The notes beneath the pieces are model-generated. The model made no database searches, had not been told where the DNA came from, and worked only from the letters and a program-made list of their open reading frames with translations. Below, piece by piece: positions 1-5,762 of a stretch of DNA of 5,885 bases (within the stretch, counting starts at the first letter, position 1; every line of letters begins with the position of its first letter). Source of the DNA: Armatimonadota bacterium (lineage in GTDB: Bacteria; Cloacimonadota; Cloacimonadia; Cloacimonadales; TCS61); NCBI GenBank assembly GCA_030612605.1, contig JAUWNO010000152.1, positions 1 through 5,885 of the forward strand. The letters run 5' to 3'. Made by a program: the position numbers and the translations under genes.

Positions 1-40
1 TAGGCTACTGATTGTGAAAAATCAGGTGGAATCAGAAGTA

Positions 41-86
41 GTGTAACCTTCCGTCCCACAGTTAATTATGCAACTTCTTGTCGCAC
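41..86. repeat. Two diverged direct repeat units, 27-base period
   Basis: The 19 bases at 41-59 (gtgtaaccttccgtcccac) and at 68-86 (atgcaacttcttgtcgcac) match at 12 of 19 positions, and most differences are transitions. The shared core is AAC-x-T-x3-GTC-x-CAC. No third copy is visible in the window. This could be an old tandem duplication or part of a dispersed element. The match is weak and chance is not excluded. Confidence 0.3.
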
Positions 87-89
87 GGC

Positions 90-110
90 ACTTTTGTTAT
101 GGGTCGTATT
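90..110 (+). repeat. Left arm of diverged inverted repeat around the exported-protein gene
   Basis: This 21-base stretch matches the reverse complement of 831-851 at 17 of 21 positions. The core is TTATGGGTC-R-TATT, 13 of 14 identical, and all four mismatches are transitions. It lies 6 bases past the stop codon of the gene at 117-812, while its partner lies just before that gene's start. The pair could be terminal repeats of a small mobile unit or two copies of a dispersed repeat. No target-site duplication was recognised. Confidence 0.45.
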
Positions 111-116
111 CCACAT

Positions 117-812
117 TTACTCTTTCTCTTTTTCTAATTGCTTTAAGGTTGATTTTGCTTTATCTCTTAAATGCCAATTTTGACTTTCTTCTTCTGTTCT
201 TTCACTAGGTCTTTTTTTTGATTTTTCAGGATCAGGAATATTAGATAATATATCATTACAAATAGGTTGCAAAAATTCTTCATTGCCTAAATAAAATAAA
301 GTCTTTGCAGCGTGATATTTTATTGAATAAGAAAACGTACTACTATTACAAAGTTCTATTAGAAAAGGTTGGAATTGATCTTTGTGTTTTTTATAAATTA
401 ACTTCTTTTTCTCTTCAAATACACCACCCTTATTCGTTATATAAAAATTAGTTAACACTTCTTTCTCATTTTGTTGAATTAGTTTTTTGAATTTATTGAA
501 AGCAATTTCAAATTCTCCAGCATTGATTAAAGGCATTATTGCAATGCTTTGAAATTCAGGTATTGAATCATTGAGCATCTTTTTTAATAATTTTATAGCT
601 TCTTCACTCTTGTATTTAATTAAAGAGTACGCGACAAACTCTTTCTCCTGCAACATATAATTTCCTTTAAACAAAAAAGAATCGATTCTGGAAATTTCAA
701 CTTTATTCCAGAAGATGAAATTTGCCTCTGTGCTATAAGCATTAGCAAAAGACTTTGTAGAAAAACTTATAGAAATAATTAGTAAAAGAAAAAGTATTTT
801 AACCCAATTCAT
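117..812 (-). CDS. Exported protein of unknown function with weak HEAT-like helical repeats
   Basis: I do not recognise a specific family. The 231-residue product begins with a short charged N-terminus and a hydrophobic stretch at residues 4-18 ending in SFANA, a plausible Sec signal peptide cut near residue 25, so the protein is probably periplasmic or surface-located. The mature part is mainly helical. Residues 57-98 and 162-188 have the spacing of HEAT/armadillo-type helix pairs, which usually serve for protein binding; no catalytic motif is visible. The C-terminal 35 residues are highly charged. The ATG at 812 is supported by GAGGT on the minus strand (817-821) four bases upstream. It reads in the same direction as the peptidase gene but is separated from it by 161 bases containing a REP-like palindrome, so it may have its own promoter. 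The gene is visibly more AT-rich than glnA or glyQ and is bracketed by an inverted repeat, which would fit horizontal acquisition. The open frame and signal peptide are clear; the function is unknown. Confidence 0.75.
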   Translation of the reverse strand: MNWVKILFLLLIISISFSTKSFANAYSTEANFIFWNKVEISRIDSFLFKGNYMLQEKEFVAYSLIKYKSEEAIKLLKKMLNDSIPEFQSIAIMPLINAGEFEIAFNKFKKLIQQNEKEVLTNFYITNKGGVFEEKKKLIYKKHKDQFQPFLIELCNSSTFSYSIKYHAAKTLFYLGNEEFLQPICNDILSNIPDPEKSKKRPSERTEEESQNWHLRDKAKSTLKQLEKEKE

Positions 813-830
813 TATTACCTCGCTTTAAAT

Positions 831-851
831 AATATGACCCATAATAGGAGT
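831..851 (-). repeat. Right arm of diverged inverted repeat around the exported-protein gene
   Basis: This is the partner of 90-110 in opposite orientation, 17 of 21 matching. It sits just upstream of the Shine-Dalgarno site of the gene at 117-812, so it could overlap that gene's promoter or leader. It runs almost directly into the REP-like palindrome that begins at 860. Confidence 0.45.
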
Positions 852-859
852 TTTTGTCT

Positions 860-894
860 CCCTCTCCTCGATAGGAGAGGGTCGGGGTGAGGTC
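860..894 (+). repeat. REP-like palindromic element
   Basis: A perfect 9-base stem is formed by CCCTCTCCT (860-868) and AGGAGAGGG (873-881) with a CGAT loop, followed by a G-rich tail TCGGGGTGAGGTCG (882-895). A hairpin plus GGGGTGAGG tail is a form widely seen as an intergenic dispersed element in many bacteria and often mobilised by REP-associated Y1 tyrosine transposases. No such transposase is in the window. It lies between the peptidase and the exported-protein gene, both reading leftward. Neither strand has a T-run after the stem, so it is not a canonical Rho-independent terminator, though it may attenuate transcription or stabilise mRNA ends. Confidence 0.65.
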
Positions 895-973
895 GAAAAA
901 TCATAGTTTACGGACATACACTAAATATTTCCTTATAGAATTTTCGTGACCTTTGTGGCTATTTTATCTCATT
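895..973. other. Spacer downstream of the peptidase gene
   Basis: There is no gene and no clear terminator. The 20 bases at 941-960, read on the minus strand as AGCCACAAAGGTCACGAAAA, resemble the CCACAAAGACACGAA-type motif that recurs in intergenic DNA of many bacteria. I infer another dispersed-repeat remnant, from memory of that motif only. Confidence 0.25.
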
Positions 974-1225
974 TTATTTTTTCACATATTTATCAAACCA
1001 ATCCATCATTTCAGACAGAACATGAAGATTAGATTCTTTTGCATAATAACCGTGTCCTTCAAATGGTAAGATCACCAATTTTGCAGTTGCACCATTTCCT
1101 TTCAAAGCCTGAAACATTCTTTTGGACTGCATCGGAAAAGTACCTGAATTTGGATCATCCTCGCCGTGAATAAGGAGAAATGGTTCTTTGATTTTCTCAG
1201 CAAACATGAATGGAGAAACCTTCAT
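974..1225 (-). CDS. C-terminal fragment of the S9D peptidase from an internal ATG
   Basis: These 83 residues (codons 719-801 of the full frame) hold the Asp (HGEDDPNSG) and His (EGHGY) of the catalytic triad. The ATG at 1225 is preceded on the minus strand by AAAGGA (1233-1238) at a 7-base spacing, so a restart is possible. That AAAGGA also encodes the family-typical Ala-Lys-Asp, so its match to a ribosome site may be accidental. On its own it is best regarded as a fragment of the broken gene rather than an independent gene. Confidence 0.35.
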   Translation of the reverse strand: MKVSPFMFAEKIKEPFLLIHGEDDPNSGTFPMQSKRMFQALKGNGATAKLVILPFEGHGYYAKESNLHVLSEMMDWFDKYVKK

Positions 1226-1324
1226 ATAAAAATCCTTTGCTTCCCAAAAGGTCCGTCTTTCACTTTGAAATCCGAATGGAGTGAGAGTGCGATTGTAAGC
1301 TCCAGTTTTTCCAATTCCAGCAGC

Positions 1325-1327
1325 TCA
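1325..1327 (-). other. In-frame TGA codon inside the peptidase gene
   Basis: The minus strand reads GAT-TTA-TGA-GCT-GCT-GGA, so the flanking codons give SDL-stop-AAG within a conserved stretch. The frame is open on both sides with no insertion or deletion. One-base precursors include TTA (Leu), TGG, TGC, TGT, GGA and CGA; the family Phe would need two changes. Confidence 0.9.
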
Positions 1328-3379
1328 TAAATCACTGTGTGCCAGAACATTTGCCACCATAAATGCACCATAACTGTGACCCACAATTCCCACCTGCTGG
1401 GGATCAATAATTCCACGCTCATCAAGATAATCAATGGCAGCTTTCACACTATTTACTGTCTGCTCGATGAAAGTCTCATTCACAGTTTCAGGATCACCGA
1501 TAATCGGGATGGATGCTCTCATAAGCACGGCATATCCTTCTAAAACAAAAAATCTGGCAGTAGAACCACGAAAAGACATAAACCTTTCTGCTGAAGTCTT
1601 AACCTGACCGGCAGTAGATTTATCTGCATATTCTTCAGGATATGCATTTATAACTAAAGGTAATCTTTCTTCTCGTTTGCGATTTGCCGGTAAATAAAGA
1701 ATTCCGGTTAAAGGAACTCCGTCATTTCTTTCATAAAAAATAAGTTCTTTTGTAATATCCAATTCAGGATAAGGATGTGGATAATTACTGATTTCCTCCC
1801 TTTCTTTAGAATCTAAATTCACGAAAAAGTAGTTTGGAGGAATTGTTTGATTTTCACTTTTGATAGCGATTTTATTAAAACCATCTCCAATAAATCCATA
1901 AATTCTTTCAAAATAATTTTCTCTGCATCTAAATAAAATTTCCTTTTCTTTAGTGTCCAGATTGAATTTGGCTAAATACGGAAAATTCCCTTCTGGAGTT
2001 GCACCAGAATTATTTATGAAATAAACATTATTATCATTTTTGATAAAAACCTGTTTACCATTAATTGCAGTTTTCTTTACCAAATCTCCCGGTGAATTAT
2101 ATCTATCGCGAATACTTAAATCAAAGATAAGTTTTGGTTTTTTATCTCGTATTTGAAATAACCATTTTCTTCTCCAAAGCTTGTCTCTATCATATTCAGA
2201 GAAAATCAATTCGTCAAGCTCCTCTGACCATTCAATACCAGAAAAACGATGTTTGGTTTTGAAAATAACTTCTACAGATTTTCCGTACAATAAATCCAAT
2301 CGTAAAATTTTATCACGAAAATCAACTTCCTTTTTTGGATTACCTTCATCCAGAGCTTCAACCCAGACAAGAGCTGCATCTTTCAGGGGTTGCCAGCGAA
2401 AACTGCGTGGTCCGATGTAAGTTCCACCAATCGGTATTTGATCCTGCAAAGGTCTATCATAAATAACTGTAATCAATTCCCCATTCATTTTCCAAACCTG
2501 AAATTTCTTTGGAAATCGATAAAATGGAAGCTCGTAAGAATAAGGTCTTTGAATCTGAGAAATAAAGATAAATTGATTGTTTGGAGATATTTCTACTTCA
2601 TCAAAAATTCCGGGTTTTCCAATTTCTGAAATTTCCATATTTGAAACATCCAGCAAAACCAATTGCGAAGTAAAATAATAATCAAACAACTCTTCATCAT
2701 ATTTGTTTTTCAAAAGATTTTGATAGGTTCTGGTTTGACTGATTTTTCCAATCGTTTCTTCAATAATTGGAGATATGGGAATTTTTGGTTTTAGCGGAAT
2801 CTCTCCCCTATTTTTCGGGATTGAATTTATCAACAAAGTTTTATTATCATTCAGCCATTGAAATCCACCATCTTCAAAAACATCATTAATAAAAAGATTT
2901 TCAATGGATTTGAATGTTCCTGATTCAACATCAACAATTAATAAATTTATACCATTTTCTGTTTCAAGGGATAAAGCCAATTTGGAATGGTCAAAAGAGA
3001 GTTTTCTTTTTCGAATTTTGATGTTTGGGGGAAGTTTAACAGAAATTTTTTCTCCGGTTTGAAAATTATGAATTGTTAAAGAAGTATCAGGATAGGTTTT
3101 CATGGGAGCATTCAACTTTATGGAAATCTGCTCTCCAGCTAATTCTACAAATGGTTGGGATATATTTTCCAGGGTTTGCTTTGACTGCCATTTCATCTCG
3201 AAGGCAATTTCATCAAAATTGACAAAACTGAAATATGGAAACGAGGGAGCATTAAAGATTTTTGTTACTTTTTCTGATGGTAATTTATATCCGTTTTCAG
3301 ATTCGCCAATTTTATCTTGAGCATTTAAAAAATTTATAACAAAGAATCCTAATAAAAAAATTTGAATAATCCGTTTCAA
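1325..3379 (-). CDS. N-terminal 684-residue portion of the S9D peptidase, as terminated by TGA
   Basis: This is what ordinary translation would make: signal peptide, whole propeller and the hydrolase domain through Ser669 and the following helix (…NVLAHSDL). It lacks the strand and loops carrying Asp742 and His776, so it should be unable to cleave peptides and would probably fold poorly. The propeller part is intact, so a binding role cannot be ruled out. Confidence 0.6.
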   Translation of the reverse strand: MKRIIQIFLLGFFVINFLNAQDKIGESENGYKLPSEKVTKIFNAPSFPYFSFVNFDEIAFEMKWQSKQTLENISQPFVELAGEQISIKLNAPMKTYPDTSLTIHNFQTGEKISVKLPPNIKIRKRKLSFDHSKLALSLETENGINLLIVDVESGTFKSIENLFINDVFEDGGFQWLNDNKTLLINSIPKNRGEIPLKPKIPISPIIEETIGKISQTRTYQNLLKNKYDEELFDYYFTSQLVLLDVSNMEISEIGKPGIFDEVEISPNNQFIFISQIQRPYSYELPFYRFPKKFQVWKMNGELITVIYDRPLQDQIPIGGTYIGPRSFRWQPLKDAALVWVEALDEGNPKKEVDFRDKILRLDLLYGKSVEVIFKTKHRFSGIEWSEELDELIFSEYDRDKLWRRKWLFQIRDKKPKLIFDLSIRDRYNSPGDLVKKTAINGKQVFIKNDNNVYFINNSGATPEGNFPYLAKFNLDTKEKEILFRCRENYFERIYGFIGDGFNKIAIKSENQTIPPNYFFVNLDSKEREEISNYPHPYPELDITKELIFYERNDGVPLTGILYLPANRKREERLPLVINAYPEEYADKSTAGQVKTSAERFMSFRGSTARFFVLEGYAVLMRASIPIIGDPETVNETFIEQTVNSVKAAIDYLDERGIIDPQQVGIVGHSYGAFMVANVLAHSDL

Positions 3380-3385
3380 CTTTTT

Positions 3386-3391
3386 CTCCTT
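3386..3391 (-). promoter_or_regulatory. Ribosome binding site that decides the TTG start of the peptidase
   Basis: The minus strand reads AAGGAG, then six bases, then TTG. This near-ideal site, plus the signal peptide that starts right at the TTG, fixes the start although the codon is not ATG. Confidence 0.8.
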
Positions 3392-3408
3392 TTTTTGAAG
3401 ATGTTTTA

Positions 3409-3436
3409 AAATTAATTACCTTGTATTTTTTGTCAA
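3409..3436 (-). promoter_or_regulatory. Probable sigma-70-type promoter of the peptidase gene
   Basis: On the minus strand, TTGACA (3431-3436) is a perfect -35 box, followed by a 16-base spacer and TAATTT (3409-3414) as a -10 box. Transcription would start near 3402, giving a leader of about 20 bases that contains the AAGGAG site. The surrounding DNA is extremely AT-rich, so the -10 choice is less certain than the -35. Confidence 0.5.
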
Positions 3437-3501
3437 AAAAAATCCTAATCTAAAAATAATTTTTCTGATAATGATTAAAGAATGTCATATTAAAATTCCT
3501 C

Positions 3502-3529
3502 TTGACTTCTTATGCTATAAAAATATTTA
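3502..3529 (+). promoter_or_regulatory. Probable promoter of glnA and the operon behind it
   Basis: TTGACT (3502-3507) with a 16-base spacer to TATTTA (3524-3529) forms a plausible -35/-10 pair. An alternative is the extended -10 TGC-TATAAA at 3513-3521, which would not need the -35. Either way the transcript would start roughly 30-45 bases before the glnA ATG. I saw no TnrA/GlnR-type box (TGTNA-N7-TNACA) and no sigma-54 GG/GC pair here. Confidence 0.4.
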
Positions 3530-3558
3530 AAATATCAATCAAATTTATTTTAAATATT
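3522..3558 (+). promoter_or_regulatory. AT-only inverted repeat directly before the glnA ribosome site
   Basis: AATATTTAAAATA (3522-3534) and TATTTTAAATATT (3546-3558) are perfect 13-base complements around an 11-base loop. The right arm ends two bases before the GAGGT ribosome site (3561-3565). It could be a protein-binding operator or an mRNA hairpin that affects glnA translation. The left arm overlaps the proposed -10 box, which favours an operator. Because both arms are purely A and T in very AT-rich DNA, chance is a real alternative. Confidence 0.4.
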
Positions 3559-3570
3559 ATGAGGTAAATA

Positions 3571-4902
3571 ATGGAAACTGAAAAAAAAATGCAGCAAATT
3601 AGGACGGATAAAGTAAAATTTATTCAATTGCAATTCACGGATTTATACGGAATTGTAAAAAGCTTAACCATTCCCGTAAAACAGCTTCCCGATGCCTTGA
3701 AAGATGGCGTTTGGTTTGATGGTTCTTCAATTCTGGGTTTTTCCCGGATATGCGAAAGTGATATGTATCTTAAACCTGATATGGATACTTATGCAGTAAT
3801 TCCCTGGCTGCATTCCGAACATGGGAATACTGCCAGATTCATCTGTGATGTTTATACTCCGGATGGTAAACCTTTTGAAGGTGATCCCAGGTTTATCCTG
3901 AAAAAAGTGATTGCAGAAGCAAATAAAATGGGATTTACTTTTAATACCGGACCGGAGATGGAATTCTTCCTTTTCAAAACAGAAAACGGACTTTCTCCGC
4001 TTCCGCACGATACTGCTGGCTATTTTGATCTGACCACAGATGAAGCTTATGATATTCGAAGAGAAATGAGCGTGGCTTTAGAAAAATTCGGCATCGAGAT
4101 CGAAACCACTCATCACGAAGTTGCGATCGGACAGCACGAGATCTCCTTTAAATACAGCGATGCACTGAAAACTGCAGATAATGCGATCACACTTCGTTTT
4201 GTTGTAAAAGCTATTGCTCAGAAACACGGACTTCACGCTACATTCATGCCCAAACCCATTGCAGATGTAAATGGTTCCGGAATGCACGTTCACCAGAGTT
4301 TGTTCGATATTAAAACAGGAAAGAACGCTTTCTATAATGAGAAAGACGAATATAAATTATCAAAGCTCGCATACAATTATATTGCCGGTCAATTAGCTCA
4401 CATCAAAGGGATGACTGCGGTTCTCTCCCCTACAGTAAATTCTTATAAAAGGCTCGTTCCTGGTTATGAAGCACCTGTCTATATCTGTTGGGGAAGAACG
4501 AACCGATCTGCACTTATCAGGGTTCCGAGTTCGTTTAAAGGAAATCCTCATTCTACGAGAGTTGAAATTAGAAGTGCTGATCCAAGTTGCAATATCTATC
4601 TTGCTTTTGCAGTAATGCTGAAAACTGGTCTGGAAGGTATCAGGAACAATCTATCCGCACCAAAGCCTTTGGAAGAAGATCTTTACCTTTTCAGTTATGA
4701 GAAATTGAAGGAAATGGAGATCGATACGATCCCTCCCACTTTATGGCAGGCATTACGAATGCTAAAAAAAGATAAGACAATGAAAAATGCTCTGGGAAAG
4801 CACACATTTGAAAAGTACCTGGATGCAAAGACCAAAGAATGGGATGAATACAGTACCCAGGTAACTAAATGGGAATTAGATAAATATTTAGAGATATATT
4901 AG
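3571..4902 (+). CDS. glnA: Glutamine synthetase, type I (alpha subtype)
   Basis: It makes glutamine from glutamate, ammonia and ATP in the cytoplasm, as a dodecamer in this family. The 443 residues match the usual length of the GSI-alpha subtype. The N-terminal beta-grasp domain spans about 15-100 and includes FDGSS (49-53) and Arg59 of GFSRICESDM, at the position of the Arg that mediates glutamine feedback inhibition in Bacillus. The catalytic domain carries GPEMEF (Glu129, Glu131), HHEVAIGQHE (181-190), the NGSGMHVH segment (234-241), KRLVPGYEAP with the Glu300 flap, NRSALIRVP (311-319) and RVEIRSADPS (330-339). The Tyr adenylylation motif of the GSI-beta type (NLYDLP) is absent, so control by GlnE adenylylation is unlikely. 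ATG at 3571 follows GAGGT (3561-3565) at 5 bases. It is divergent from the peptidase gene and is followed 11 bases later by glyQ, probably co-transcribed. Confidence 0.97.
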   Translation: METEKKMQQIRTDKVKFIQLQFTDLYGIVKSLTIPVKQLPDALKDGVWFDGSSILGFSRICESDMYLKPDMDTYAVIPWLHSEHGNTARFICDVYTPDGKPFEGDPRFILKKVIAEANKMGFTFNTGPEMEFFLFKTENGLSPLPHDTAGYFDLTTDEAYDIRREMSVALEKFGIEIETTHHEVAIGQHEISFKYSDALKTADNAITLRFVVKAIAQKHGLHATFMPKPIADVNGSGMHVHQSLFDIKTGKNAFYNEKDEYKLSKLAYNYIAGQLAHIKGMTAVLSPTVNSYKRLVPGYEAPVYICWGRTNRSALIRVPSSFKGNPHSTRVEIRSADPSCNIYLAFAVMLKTGLEGIRNNLSAPKPLEEDLYLFSYEKLKEMEIDTIPPTLWQALRMLKKDKTMKNALGKHTFEKYLDAKTKEWDEYSTQVTKWELDKYLEIY

Positions 4903-4913
4903 AAAGGTGAAAG

Positions 4914-5759
4914 ATGAATTTTCAGGATATAATTTTAAAATTACAGCACTTCTGGGCAGAAAACGGATGCAACATTCTTCAGCCTTATGATATGGAAATG
5001 GGAGCAGGGACTTTTCATCCTGCCACTTTTTTTGGAGTTCTGGGTAAAAAGCCAACTGCAATAGCTTATGCTCAACCTTGCCGCAGACCAAAAGATGGTC
5101 GTTACGGAGAAAATCCCAACAGGTTGCAGCATTATTATCAATTTCAGGTTATCATCAAACCAACTCCAGACAATATTCAGACTATCTATCTAAAAAGTCT
5201 GCAGGTAATTGGCATCGAAACAGAAAAACATGATATTCGCTTTGTGGAAGATGACTGGGAATCACCGACTTTAGGTGCCAGCGGACTGGGTTGGGAAGTA
5301 TGGCTGGACGGCATGGAAATTTCCCAATTCACCTATTTCCAGCAAGTAGGAGGAATCGAAGTATTTCCCATCAGTGTTGAGCTGACTTATGGCTTGGAGC
5401 GGCTGGCAATGTACATTCAGGATGTGGATGATTTTAAAGATCTTAAGTGGAACAATACAACAAAGTATGGGGATCTGTTCTTTGATAAGGAGGTTGAGTT
5501 TTCTGAGTTTAACTTCAAACTTGCAGACGTGAAATCTCTTTTTGCTTCCTTCAAAGATTATGAACAGCAGGCTTCCAATCTTATCAAAGAAAAGCTGGTC
5601 TATCCTGCTTATGATTATCTGCTCAAATGCTCTCACACCTTTAATCTTCTCGATGCACGTGGCGTTATCAGTGTTACAGAAAGGGCAGCTTATATTGGTA
5701 GAATAAGAAAAATGGCGAAGGATTGTGCTCTGCTTTATACTGAAAAGTATGGGGAATGA
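4914..5759 (+). CDS. glyQ: Glycyl-tRNA synthetase alpha subunit
   Basis: This is the catalytic subunit of the bacterial alpha2beta2 glycyl-tRNA synthetase, which activates glycine with ATP and, together with the tRNA-binding beta subunit GlyS, charges tRNA-Gly. The 281 residues cover the class II core: ILQPYDMEMGAGTFHP (21-36), motif 2 RRPKDGRYGENPNR (57-70), YYQFQVIIKP (74-83), GLGWEVWLDGMEISQFTYFQQ (around 124-144) and motif 3 YGLERLAMY (159-167). The typical C-terminal helix HTFNLLDARGVISVTER is at 241-257. It is somewhat shorter than the E. coli protein (about 303) because both ends are trimmed. ATG at 4914 follows AAAGGTGA (4903-4910), itself just after the glnA stop. No T-box leader is present, as expected for an internal operon gene. 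The gene ends in TGA and, instead of glyS, a nucleotidyltransferase begins 3 bases later. Confidence 0.96.
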   Translation: MNFQDIILKLQHFWAENGCNILQPYDMEMGAGTFHPATFFGVLGKKPTAIAYAQPCRRPKDGRYGENPNRLQHYYQFQVIIKPTPDNIQTIYLKSLQVIGIETEKHDIRFVEDDWESPTLGASGLGWEVWLDGMEISQFTYFQQVGGIEVFPISVELTYGLERLAMYIQDVDDFKDLKWNNTTKYGDLFFDKEVEFSEFNFKLADVKSLFASFKDYEQQASNLIKEKLVYPAYDYLLKCSHTFNLLDARGVISVTERAAYIGRIRKMAKDCALLYTEKYGE

Positions 5760-5762
5760 AAT

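Larger units (their letters stand above)
1..116. other. Gene-free left edge with degenerate repeat-like sequence
   Basis: I find no gene here. One plus-strand frame is open from 4 to 180 but has no start codon at its head, runs into the antisense of the neighbouring gene, and is probably not coding unless it is the tail of something outside the window. A small inverted repeat, CTGATT at 8-13 and AATCAG at 20-25 with a 6-base loop, could form a weak hairpin. Two diverged 19-base copies with a 27-base period lie at 41-59 and 68-86. The stretch also carries the left arm of the inverted repeat that brackets the next gene. It looks like decayed dispersed-repeat DNA. No Rho-independent terminator for the minus-strand gene ending at 117 is evident. 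Confidence 0.4.
974..3379 (-). pseudogene. S9D-type (prolyl oligopeptidase family) secreted serine peptidase, interrupted by an in-frame TGA
   Basis: The frame encodes 800 residues if the TGA at codon 685 (1325-1327) is ignored. Residues 1-20 are a signal peptide ending LNA before QD, pointing to export. Residues about 30-500 fit the beta-propeller half of S9 peptidases. From about 540 an alpha/beta hydrolase domain follows, with nucleophile Ser669 in GHSYGAF. After the TGA the same frame continues with family-typical sequence (TGAYNRTLTPFGFQSE, residues 692-707). The remaining triad is Asp742 (HGEDDPNSG) and His776 (EGHGY). The GAYNRTLTPFGFQ signature recalls the S9D glutamyl-peptidase group, related to the plant chloroplast glutamyl peptidase. 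Homologues I recall have Phe at the TGA position. No frameshift is needed, only one codon change (for example TTA to TGA). The start is TTG at 3379 with AAGGAG six bases upstream; the first in-frame Met codon would remove the signal peptide. The stop could be a sequencing error, a recent nonsense mutation or readthrough. As written, the product lacks two catalytic residues. Confidence 0.85.

Noticed and set aside
4..180. Open plus-strand frame at the left edge
   Set aside because: It has no start codon in the window, crosses into the antisense of a real gene, and consists of repeat-like sequence.
860..894. Rho-independent terminator
   Set aside because: The stem is strong, but no T-run follows it on either strand; the tail fits a REP-like element better.
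1325..1327. TGA as a selenocysteine codon
   Set aside because: The position is not a redox or catalytic site, homologues I recall have Phe there rather than Cys, and no convincing stem-loop follows at the spacing expected for a bacterial SECIS.
1222..1434. Overlapping minus-strand open frame of 70 codons in another frame across the peptidase break
   Set aside because: At first it suggested a frameshift, but the original frame continues directly after the TGA with family-typical residues, so no frame change is needed.
2181..2629. Plus-strand open frames inside the peptidase gene
   Set aside because: They are antisense shadows with no ribosome site or recognisable protein features.
3452..3464. 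AAAAAT-A-ATTTTT palindrome in the divergent spacer
   Set aside because: It is low-complexity AT sequence of a kind expected by chance here and is not placed at a recognised promoter element.
4880..4914. T-box or other riboswitch ahead of glyQ
   Set aside because: Only 11 bases separate glnA and glyQ, which leaves no room for such a leader.
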